A stretch of DNA of 64,000 bases. Origin: Odontesthes bonariensis. Taxonomy: Eukaryota; Chordata; Actinopteri; Atheriniformes; Atherinopsidae. Below, in pieces: positions 33,516-45,500 of the stretch. Location: the NCBI RefSeq assembly GCF_027942865.1, contig NC_134510.1, positions 9,148,001 to 9,212,000 of the forward strand. Reading direction: 5' to 3'. The translations under genes and the position numbers were made by a program. The first letter of the stretch is position 1. Each line of letters begins with the position of its first letter. The notes beneath the pieces were generated by a model that made no database searches, was not told the origin of the DNA, and was given only the letters and a program-made list of their open reading frames with translations.

Positions 33516-36500
33516 ATGGCCGAGCAGCGATGCGGCGGGGACCACGGAGGGCTGACGGATGCTGCTGCAGCGGATCGCCGGGATGAGCAGCAGCATCAGA
33601 ACGCGATGAATTCATCGGAGGAAGCTGGAGCGGAGGGCCTGTCTCTGGAGCAGATTCTGAAGCTTTATAGTCAGCCCATCAACGAGGAACAGGCATGGGC
33701 GGTTTGTTACCAGTGCTGCAGGACGTTGGCGAAGGCACACCGGGCCAGGAGGAGCCCCACCGCCGCCGCCGCCACCGGAGCTTTATCAGCAGCTGCTCCG
33801 CGGAGGATATCGGGACCGGGGGATGTTAGGATGCAGAGAGATGGGTCTGTGAGGGTGGACCACCAGGGCTGTGAAGGTAAGATATTACATAAGACTGCTC
33901 ATATCTTTCACAGGCCACTTGAATTCCGCACAAGCCTCAGATAATTTTCCAGATTTAAAAAAAATATAAATAAATCTCAGAAAGGCAAGAGAACCGGATA
34001 TAATCGTGGTGTAAAGTGCGTAAATGGCGCAGGTTGAATAATATAATAGTTCCACTGCTATCTATGTTGATATGGAATAGCTTAAATTAGGCTCACGCAA
34101 AGCCTTCAGCTCATAAAAGGGATTTTTCATGTTCTTGTCTTATTCAGGTATTTAATCTATTCTTTCGGATTCTTCTGCCGTGGGATAACAACAGCCAGCA
34201 GTTAGGGTCCCATCACACATCACCTGACCACTGATACACAAAGGAATGCCATTTCAAGACCCCTGCTGCTCTCACCCTTGCGTTTGATTTCCACTAGCCT
34301 GTTTCCTCACCACGTGTGCGTGCACATCATGTGATTTTATCTTTTATTAAGAGCGTCTCAGTGTGTTTTGCCACCTCATATCAGATCAGAGTGTTCGTTC
34401 GGCTTCATCTGATGAAAGCATGTGATTACACGCTGAAATGTGGGCACTGATTGGATCGAGGAGGACTGACACGAAGCGATTCCTCCCCCAAAGCACATTC
34501 TTGCAGCTTATCTCGTGGGCCTTATGTGCAACTGCTGCTGGTCGACATGGAATTGGTTGGTCATAATTAAAGTGCTCCTATGAAATATATAACAGAAAGA
34601 GTGTGTTTAAGATATTAAATGACTGTAATATTCTCTGAACGTCCCTTTAGACATGTCCAGAATGTATGGGGCCATGTGGGGCTGCATACTGACATAAATG
34701 ATCTCTATTAAGTTGCAGTGTTTTCAGAATAATCTTGTAGAGCTGATCTGTCTAATAAGGGATAAACCAGGATTCACATCAAAACAAAGCAGATGGCATA
34801 GCAGGATGTGTGATGGCGTGGCCTCTTCTGATGGGTGTGTCTAATATTCAACCACACAAACACTTCACTTTATCTTGCTCATGTTCATCGTCTCATATTA
34901 TCAAATTTTCTCACAGAGTGAAGAGCAGACTGAGTAAAAGCCTATCTGTCAATCTCAGTAATGGTCTACCTGATGACCTGAGGGCCTTAGGGATGTGCTC
35001 TCAACCCATCAGCGCAGACACGCACTACACAACCCACTGCTGAGTCAATGTGCTGGCCTTTGATTTGATAGACGCACCACATGCTTTGTGTAATCAACTT
35101 GTAAGAGCAAATCTGAAAGGCACATCTGTGATGATGATGTTGTGATCCGATCAGAGTCTATATGGTTTGAATGAATGGGTTATTTTTAGAAGCATGGAAG
35201 CAACCATTCGAGGGGGGGGGGGCAATCATTCATTTCTCTGTGTTACGGGTAATGTCACATCATGCGAAAATTGTCATTGAACAACTATCATTCAGATATT
35301 TTATTATGATAATCATTTCTATTCATTTTTGATTTATTTATTAGGTATTTGTTTTCATAAGATGCCATGTCCCGTTTTTGTTTGTCTTGTGCTACTTCAC
35401 AGATAAAAATGCTGTCAGCCTCTTATCGTTTCCTTTGATTAAGATCAGATTTATTTGTCATGCACACAAAAGTTGTCCTCTGCTTTTAACCCATCCAGGT
35501 TGGCATCTGTTGACACACACACGGTCACACACTCATAGAGACAGATGCCAACCTGGAGCAGTGGGCAGCCATTGGCAGCACCCAGGGAGCATGGTGCCTT
35601 GCTCAAGGGCACCTCAGTCATGACAAGAAGGTGGACTGACACCCCTCCAGCAGTCAGTTCCACCAATGTTTATGTGTGGCGATAGTGGGTATTGAATCTG
35701 CCAACCTTCTGGTTATTGGATGACCGACTCTAACCACTGAGCCACGGCCACCTTTGGTGATAGTCAGTCATGTGAAAAAGAAAATACACCATTTTTCACG
35801 TCTAAGGTTTTACATATCAGGAGATAATGAATCATCTAGTCCTCACCAGCCCCTAAAATTAGGTAAATTAGGTAAAGATGAAGATTTACACATGGCATGT
35901 CACCCCATGTCACTAAACAAAGACTGAAAGAAGTGTGTGAAAAACTAAGTTTGAGAAATATGATTCCGCAGCTTGCAGGGCCACTTTTAGCAGCAATCAT
36001 TTGAAGTAACTGATTTCCGTATGATGTTATCAGTCTCTCTCGTTGTTGTAAAGAAATGAGGACAAACTGTGCTTTATAATGTTGATTCATTGAATTGAGG
36101 TTTGTAGGTGTTCTTCTATTCACAGCTCTCTTAAGGTCCCATCACAGTATTTTAACTTATTACAAACTTTTGAATCTGAACATTTTCAGCTATTCTGTTT
36201 CAGATTAGCTGCTGTGCTTGAGATCATTGTTCCGTTATTACCCAATTTCAACCAAGCTTTAGCTTTCACAGAGATTACCTTACGTTTGGCTCCAGAATAC
36301 TGGAGAATAATGGTGTACAGAGGAATTTAAGGTCAACTCAATGACTGCCAGGCGTCTAAGTCCTATAGTTGCAAAACAAGCCCAAATCCTCACCCTTCTA
36401 CCACTGTGCTGACAGTTGGTAGCCTGAGTGTTTGTGATGATATGCACTTTTTAATTCTCACCAGATACACCAGAATACACTCACTGTTATACGCTGTGTA

Positions 36501-39500
36501 TTACTGTCAAACATTTCCACTTTGGGCTTGTATGTCTAAAGGACTTTGCTCTTGAAGTCTTGTGGTTTGTTCAGATGCAACTTTGCAAACCTAAGTCGTG
36601 TTCTTTTAGAAAGAAGAGGCTTTTCCTGGAAACACTTCCAAACAAGCTATACTTTCTTCATATTGTACCATCACAGACTTGAACATTTAACATGCTAACT
36701 AATGCCTGTGTTGTTAATTACCATTTAGATGAGAGAAGGGGGTCATGTGGAGGTTAGCTACTTTTCAATACCAATAAGTAGCCTTTCATTTTCTGTACTT
36801 TAAATTAGCTCAAGCTACTCCTTCATAATATTGTCCCAAATGCCTTAATTTGATCTTACTTGGATGCTATTAAACACAATTAGTCACGCTTTATAAAAGT
36901 GATGATATAACATTTGTGACAGTGATTTTTCCATTTAAGTGCTGTGTTATTGTTTAACTTAAATTGTTCAAGCAGTCAGAGCTCTGTGTTTCATTTCGTC
37001 CATTAAATTGAACTACTTTACATTCAGAATTTAAGCCGTATTCTAGGATTCTGTTGCTACATTTAGGTCAAAGCTGCACATTGTATCCATTATTATTGTC
37101 ACGATTATTTCTACATTTCATTTTCTTTTTTGGTATTTCAACGTTTTTATCTGTTATGTTGAACCAGGTCTTAGCTAAGCTAGTTTATTTTTTTTTTCGA
37201 GCCTGGTTGTGTGTTTTTTTGTTGCAATTAGCCACTTTAGCTAAATAGTTGACCATTTTCATGAATTACTTCTGGATTTTAAATTCTTACTAATTTGCAC
37301 CCTGGACAGGTTGCCAGTGCATCACAGGGCCACAGAGACAAACGAGACGAACAACTACACACACGCTCACACTCTACTTTTAAACACATTTTAGAAAATT
37401 AAACTCCTTTAATTTAGTTTTTTTCTTTCGTTACATTTAGCTACTGTCATTTTTGACAACATTTCTTTCATTTTTGGTTTGTTTATCCCCTCGTCCAACA
37501 TTTAGCTACTTTTAGGAATCTGTTTTTCTCAATTTTATGCATTATAGCTATTCATTAAACTACACATCATTAAATGATGGATAGTATTTGATCTATCTTT
37601 GAATAATCTTTAAATGATTGGAGCTAATGTCTTTACACATATCTTCTGATAATTGCAGAACTACTCTTCTGATGGGAATTACAACACATTTGTTTTTAGT
37701 CATTTACAAGGTGTTTTGTTCAGCATTGACTCCTTCTCCATGATGCCTAAACTTTGCTTGTCAGAGTCATTCATAGAAAGATAAATCAATGGAAAACGCG
37801 TTGAGAATTTAGAGTTTAAAGCTTTCATCTGCTTAATTGACTTCAAATTAAATACAGTTATGGTTAGTTTAAGACCTTGTTGTCAGGAAATATCCCTTCC
37901 CTTCCCTTGGTGGTCTTTTGCCACAACAGTATATCTGGATTATCTGACATTTTGTATAATGTCTAGTCCCATCCTGAAAGCAGGACCCTTAGCTTTGTAA
38001 ATATCATGTCCCTGAGGAATACATTTATCTAAGGCTGGTACCTCCTCAAACTTTTAAAGGATCATCAAGAAGGCCAGTTTGATGAGCTGTTTTTCCTTGT
38101 TTCTCAGCACTGCACAGAGACACGTACATTTTGCATCCTCTCCTTACAGCTTCATCGCATTCAAATCTGCTGATTCAAGTTGAGGTCACGATGACGTCAC
38201 AGTTGATGTTATGTCGCATTACTGTGCTACAATACAAAACAGCTTTTGTTAAAGGGGGTCATCTTTCAGCTGCTTAATTTGGTCATGAAGTAAAAGCCTG
38301 GCTGATGTAGCCTGCAGAAACATTAAACTAGGTCTTCCTTTTGAAGAGAGTACATTCATGCGGCCATGGCTTCTTAGAAAGAGTGTTGTGACGATAAGTC
38401 ACAAGTAACTCACATCGATAAAATTATTAAAGAGAACTTTTATTTTATTTCTTATTGTTTTATTAGTGTTTGCCGATCTGGAACATGCTTAAAGCTGTAG
38501 TAGTTGCACATATTTATTTATTATATATTTATATGTATGTATTTATGTGACACGAATCAACGATGTTGCTTAAGTTTCCATGTATTTGCATGTGTAAGTC
38601 TGTTATTTCCTGCTTATTATGACGCTTCCTTCTTGTTTCTCTACAGGTAAATTCAGCCCTTGCACAACAGCTGAGGTGAGTAACTCCACTGCAATCCTGT
38701 TGTAGAAATTTTATTTCACGGTTATACACATGCAGAAGTTTTATAACAATATTAGGTCAGCATATTTAATTGTGTAAAGTTTCAATGCATCTGCTGTGGG
38801 TGGTGGTGAGAAAAGAGAAGAGAAAAGGAAAAAAGTAAGGAGATAGATATTTGATGTAAGTGTTTGACCACAGAAAGGGGTTACTTTGGGGCACTTTGCT
38901 TCTGGAATATTGTTTGCAAGGCTTTTATTGATTACATCAAAGATTTCCGAAAATACACATTTCCGGAAAGAAAGCAATCTGTCAATTAGCAAGGTTTGTT
39001 GGGAGATATAATGGCTGGCTTAACCACTAATGGAATGATTTCTTTCACAAATACCCTTCAGGTTTAGTTACACTAGCTAGTTACAGTAAAAAAAAAAAGA
39101 AAAGCCAGTCCTGCCAACAGAGGTTTCATTCAGAATAGAGTGGGTACCCTGCAGGATTAATTCAAGTGCAACCACCGTCTGACAGTCTCTCTCTGTTCTC
39201 CTACCGCTTAAGCTAAAACCTTCAACACAGGAAACAAGCTCAATTTTATTTCTCTCCAGTATGCAACAAACAACATAAAAAAAGAGTGTTGAGAAGCAAA
39301 ACGAATGCCAGAAAATAAGCCTTGGCGCAGTTATACTGTATGTGAATTGTTTAAACTTATTGTAAAGAGCCAATTGTCCATTAAAGGTATAATGGAGATT
39401 ATAGCTTTCTCTAACGCACAGACATGAAGGACATAGCGCTTTCCTCATCTAACACTCAAGAAAAAACATAGTACTCGCAAACTGTTTTTTAACACTACAA

Positions 39501-42500
39501 TAGTGTGCCATACAATCCAAAATGGGGGCAATCCAAAACCACAGTTTTGTTAAACCTTTGTTACCTTGTACATACCAAAAATGTCTAATCCTCAAATTTG
39601 TTTATTCATTGTTATAAATCTGTTAACCGAAAGCCCAAGCTGATCGAGGTCATTTTCTCACGACTTAGAACTCTTTCTGAGCCACAGGACGTATACACAG
39701 GATGAATAGGATTCATACAGAGAAATGCAGCCTTTTATTGTAAAATTGACTCACTGCCCTTCTAGCATATGATGCATTTATAAGTAACAGATATTAGGGC
39801 TGCTTATTTGACCTGGTCATTTCCTCATTCAGAGCCAGAGCTCCCAGCTGGCTGCACTGATTGACTGGTTTGAAATGTCCCCCAGCAAGTCCTCCTGTTT
39901 GATGAGAGCTCCGGGAGAAATTTCAGACATAATTAAAGGGCTTCGTAAAATTATCCTTCCTCCACAGCATGCATTCTCTGTTACTATAATCAGCTGCTCT
40001 AATGAATATAATAAAAGCTTCAGAAAAGACTCTTCGGTGTGTAGGGGTAAGGGTGTCTGCTTTTTCTTTTTAGCAATATCTAAGGAATGTAGAATCAAGA
40101 TGAGTTCCCAGAGGTTTATAACACATATTCAAGACGTAGTCTTGTCTATGCTGCTCACAAAAACATGGAATGATTTTACTCCGGTAGTGATCTCTTTCAT
40201 CTCACCTCAGTTAGCAGGAACTGTCAGTATTTTTTGATGGATCTGGTTGTGCATTGCTGTGTAATAGAGCTGTGATAACAGATGGAAAGTCAGTGAATGA
40301 CTTGAGCGCATACAGTTCACTGGAGAAGCAGTGAATGTGTAACTGTATAGACAAATCCCCACTAAGCAGCTTTGCACCTAGATCAGTTTTCACAATACAG
40401 ATTGTGGCAGAATGGATGACAAAACTACTGGCAAGTTTGCAGAGCTGCTTGATGCTTGACAGCATTAAAGGCATTTGGCTGGCATATAGTATGGAATTAA
40501 CCCAAAGCTCGATGAACAGGAACACATGTGTAGTCATAGCTGACATTATCTGCGCATGGCTTATAGGAGCATGAACTCTTCCAAATGATGCAGCTGTATA
40601 TGTCAGATGATGCTGTTTTTCATTGCCAATGAGCTGGGTTCAGCAGGCTGTGACATAAGGCTATTTGTGCTTTATGTGAAAAATGATTTTAAATCTGTTT
40701 TTAGTTTCGTCACATTTGTCACATTTGAACGACTACATGTCGTTCAAATGTGACAATTCTGGTTGCTGGATTTAGCCTCGAATTTGTTGATGACTTTGTA
40801 GACCAACCTACTTCCTTGATGTAGCGTAACCTCAGACATTAGGCTTTATCACTTTCCCCTCAGATTTTAACTATGTATGCCCCTTGCTCTCTTAATGCCT
40901 AAGCTTTAAAGTCTATAAAGGTATTAGAATTTAATGTAAACAGAAAATTCAGTCAGTTTTGAGCCTTTTCTTAACTTTTATAATCTTTTTATGTAATAAC
41001 TGATGTCCCCTACAGGCTGTGCATGATGGTTTACATGAAAAAAGAGACAAAGCGGTAAAAGGCAAACTGAGAACGCAGATATGTTCTTTAGTTCAGAAAA
41101 ACAAAAGCAACTGTGACCAGTCATATGACAGTGGGCTGTGGCAGCAAAGTCAGGCGGTGGAATCTCAGAGAGCAATAACTTAGACTTGTGTATAGCATAT
41201 CATCATGTAGTTGTTAGATGAAGGATTGCTTCTGTTTCATTAGGAGGTTTAAAATCCCAATTCCAAACACAGAAAGCACATTGAGCCACATTCAAGAACA
41301 TTTTCGCATTCTTATTCTAAATTTCTCTTACTTTTTTCGTATGAAGGTCTCTTACGAACACGCCACGTCAGATTCAACAAACGCTCTTAACTTCGGAAAA
41401 AGTGTGTAAACGACCTGCGTAATGAATGCCACCCGTGCGTATTTAAGTGCATGTGCATGAGGATAGTAAAGTTGCATAATCCACGCCCAAAATAATACCA
41501 TATAAGGCTACGCTTCGTCTCTCCTGTGCCAGAAAGTGTTGAGTCATGAGAATGGGCCATCAAAGGGGCAAAAAGAACAACTTTAAGGGCTCTGAGATTG
41601 AAGTTCTGCTTTCAGAGATCCAAAAAGGGAAGATTTGTCATTTTTAGCAGTGTCAGCAGTGGAATTACGGGACCTGCTAAAGCGAAGAAATGGGAAGCAA
41701 TTACGAGTGCTGTTAATACCGTGTCACTTGTAGTTCGTAATGTCTCCGAAATAAAGAAGAAATGGTTTGATATGGAAATGGCCTAAAAATGCGCTCGATG
41801 ACTGCAACTAAAGCCGTGCAATCAGTGGTTGCCTCATCATGATGGCACTTTGATGGGGCGGTCCATGAGGGGGGTCTTCTGGCACCACACCTTCTGGTCT
41901 GCCTGGGCTGGTTCAGGGAGTGGGAGACCCTCGTTCATGGCAAAATTGTGCAAAACGCAGCATGCAGCTGTATCGAGACACACCCACCTGGCCTTCAGTT
42001 CACCAATAGCGCGCTCCACAACAGCACGGGTGCTTTGATGCGTATATGTGTGTAGTCTATGGCTGGGTGGAATTGGTTTTGATCGGCGTGTTTCTCTCTG
42101 GAGTTGTGGCTCTAGCAAGCTGCATATTTGCAGCAGCACAGTCCTTGGCAATCTAAATTGCGATGTCAGCCATTCGTCTGTCTCCGCAAGGATATCTACA
42201 CGGTCTCTTCCAAAAGCCTGACGCACTAAGGCATCCAAAAGTAACAAGTCAGCCGCTGGTTACGCTTCCCATTGACCTTGTTATATACAGAGTCAAATTA
42301 ACCTTCAATTAGTGCATCATTTAAGTCAAACAGATAATGTCAGCATCATTATGGTGTATAATGTATATATTTATTTATGTTTGCTTCAAAGTAATTAAAT
42401 ATACAATCCATTAGTCAAGCAAACTTGATTTGAATAACAGCGGACTATTTTACGAAAACGTAAAATAAGAAAAAATTTGTGAATGTGCAAAATCTCTTAA

Positions 42501-45500
42501 ATCACTTGTACGCTCGACTTAAGAACAAATCTGTGCGTACGAATGGTTGTTGCATGAGGCCCATTGAGTGTTAAAACTAAGACATTTTACTGTTGAGTAA
42601 ATATGAGAAAAATTTGAGCTCATCTTGAATTTGATGGCAGCACCACATCTCATAAAAGTTCCGGCGGGGACAACAAAAGGCTGGAAAAGTTAGTTGTACT
42701 AAAAAGAAGCTCCTGGAGGAACATGTTGCAATTGATTAGATTAGTTGTTAAAATTGGTCAGTTACATGATAGGGTTTAAAAAGAGCACTTTGGAGAGGCA
42801 GTCTCTCAATCTGCAGACAAACTGTGTCTCCCAGTTGTGGAGCACCTTAAGAATTAAAAAATAATGTCAAAGCAAACTTGTGAAGAGTAGTCCATCATCT
42901 AAAGCAAATATTTCCATAAAAAAATTGTGAGAATCTGTAGACATCTCTGTACGCAAGGGACAAATTATGCCTGTGATCTTCAAGCCCCATGGTGGCATCG
43001 CGTTAAAAACTTAAAATGAAAATAACTGTAACTCAGGAATACTCCCAGAAATCATTGTCACATGTCTTTCACCGACTGAAACCATTTGGCTAATCGTAAA
43101 ACATAATATATGACAAAGAAAACCAGGACTGTTGAGCAGCTATACGTCTTTATTAGACAAGAATAAGACAACATTTTGTACTGAGGATTGATCAGGTGTT
43201 ACATCAACTCCTTTTTGGATCTAGAAGACATTTCACCACTCATCCAAAAGGCTTCTTCAGTTCTGAACTAGATGGTGGGGAGTATCAGCTTAAGCAGAAA
43301 GGGTCGTGAGAGACACATGTGTCACTGAGCCCCCTGACCGATGTGGAAGTTGTAAAGTCATTATCACCTCTGAATTGTCTACCTGCCTGACAGGGTGAAT
43401 TTTGGTCACAGGATCCAAGGTGTGAATGATTGTGAAACTTCCTGGGGAGGAGAGACAATGCTGTATTGTAGGTGCTGGGAAGGTGATACCTGACACCACC
43501 TCCTCTGTTCAAAGATGGAGTTTCCAGTTTAACATATGGCTTCCTTGACTCCTCTCTCAAACCATTTATCTTCGCTGTCCATAAGAGGTGGCTCTCCTAT
43601 GTTGTGCCATTCGATTGTGGAACTGTTGTTTGGACCTATATAGAGGTCAGCACACTTTTCGCTGCACTGCACTGCATACAGGACACCACTCAGTTTTTGT
43701 TTGGGTGTTTTGTCCTTACGGTGCTGTTCTTGGGTTTGAAGGACACTGGAATGTCATGTTTAGAGAAGATCCTAAGTTTCTCTGAGACTCCTACCACATA
43801 TGGAATTATAGTATGTTTGTGTCTGTTCTTCTTAGCTTCTCTACAATGGTTTTTCCATTTGTCTTTGCTGATTTGATAAAGGGTATCCACAGGTTTGAAG
43901 AGCTTTCTTGAAGTGCTGATGTTCCCTTTGTTTTCCCTCAGCCTTGGTAGTTACAATCTCCGCCCGGTGGTGTAGCGTTCTGATGACAGCCAGTTTGTGT
44001 TCTAGTGGATGATGTGAGTGGAAAAGTAGTATGTGCCCGACATGGATGACTGAGAATCTTTATCAACATGTTACACCAACTAATTCTGTATTTGCAGGCG
44101 CTTGCTCTTTGGCATAGCCTCAGTGGATATGTCAGCAACACATAGACATTACTTTACAACTGTTTTTCAAATTCTGCAATTAGTAACAGTTTTTAAGCTA
44201 GTGATTTTACATTCCATATCCTTAAAAGTCCAGGATGGCTGGAAATGAAGCTAGAACTGAGCTCACAGATTCCACTATTTTTTTTAACCGGCAAACTTAG
44301 AGCTGGTGTTCTGCACAGCAAATCCATATATGTTAAGCCAGTGTGATTTACAAGCTCCAACATCTAATTGCCACATTCTTGTATTTTTACTATCACCCTC
44401 CCATAGGCCTTGTTGACCTTCCTCCATCAAAAAATGTTGTCATTAACCAAAGTTTTGTCACATCCTGTCATGCATTTATTAATTTCTTCACTAGTTTTCC
44501 AATGGGTTACAGAGCTAGATTGGATAATGTGCATTCATTTCTGGCATTTAAATGTTTTTTGATTAATTTGTCAGACATTAGAAAATTAATGGAGGGCAGT
44601 TGGATGACAGATTTAAACTAATAAGAGTTTTATTAACAGGGAATACCATACTGCCCCCCCCCTGAAAGGTGTATCCAACAGATCAAAAGAGAATAATCCC
44701 TTTTTAAGCTTTTGATCAGAAAGAAATCATTCATATACCATTGTATTATTCAGTTTCGTCTGTGATAAATTTTTGAACCAATACAAAGAGGAAAAGGGGC
44801 AGATATGGTCTAAAGAAGAGCTCAGCTGAGGTCATGATGTCTTAAATTCACTTTAGGATAACCAGTATAATACATTTACTGGTGCTTCAGAATGCTCTTT
44901 ATTTTTAGCATTCCACTGACTTGCCTCCTCTTTGTGACAGGCATCCTGTTACTGTAGCCCATCAGTTGCTGCTAATCTGCAATTTCGCCAAATCTACTTT
45001 GGTTAATATCCTTATCCAAGTCTTTTTTCCTTTTCCAGTTTTGTGGTTTTTCTTTTCTTCACCCGGCCCTCTTTTCTATCCCATCATTCCGCTTGGTTGC
45101 TTGGAAGCCAGGGAATCAATAGACATGTTTACTTTTGGAAGAATATGGAGAAACGTTTAGCTGTATCTGCGATAAATGTAAGCCTTTTCCTGATTAACAC
45201 CTGCCAACAGGGAGTTCATGATTAGGACACAGCACATAGGCATTTCGTATACTTAGTTGCTAACAATTAGCTGAAACCCTGCATAATCTCCTTGCTGAGA
45301 TTGAACAAAATGTTCTTTTACTAAGTACCACACTTGATCTCTTGACATCCCTTGATGTTTAATATCGACATTGATCCATAGCACAAAACAGTGCAGTTTC
45401 ACTGAAAAGGCTAAAAAAAAGATAGGACCATGACCACATTTTCCACGCTCATCTCCCTTTTTCCTCACGGACATGCATTGTACATTACAACACATATGTT

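Larger units (their letters stand above)
33877..38646 (+). other. spire1: spire1 intron 1
   Basis: A 4.8-kb intron. It contains the SINE (35441-35753), a G10 run at about 35213-35222 and a repeat fragment at 37300-37372. No other coding signal recognised. Confidence 0.6.
41262..42562. mobile_element. decayed PIF/Harbinger transposon
   Basis: The right end, read inward, is GGGCCTCATGCAACAACCAT followed by TCGTACGCACA, the terminal repeat typical of fish Harbinger elements. The left end (about 41262, GAGCCACATTCAAGAACATT) is a diverged inverted match. Inside lie a plus-strand Myb/SANT-like gene remnant (about 41547-41786) and a minus-strand transposase remnant (41837-42247). These are the two genes that autonomous Harbinger elements carry in opposite orientation. 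Both are broken. Confidence 0.75.

Noticed and set aside
33508-33555. ATG at 33508 as the spire1 start
   Set aside because: It is out of frame with the KIND domain and closes after 15 codons; the ATG at 33516 is in frame and has a strong context.
35687-35753. Functional tRNA gene on the minus strand
   Set aside because: The A box is good but the B box is decayed, no cloverleaf forms, and the unit continues into a SINE body.
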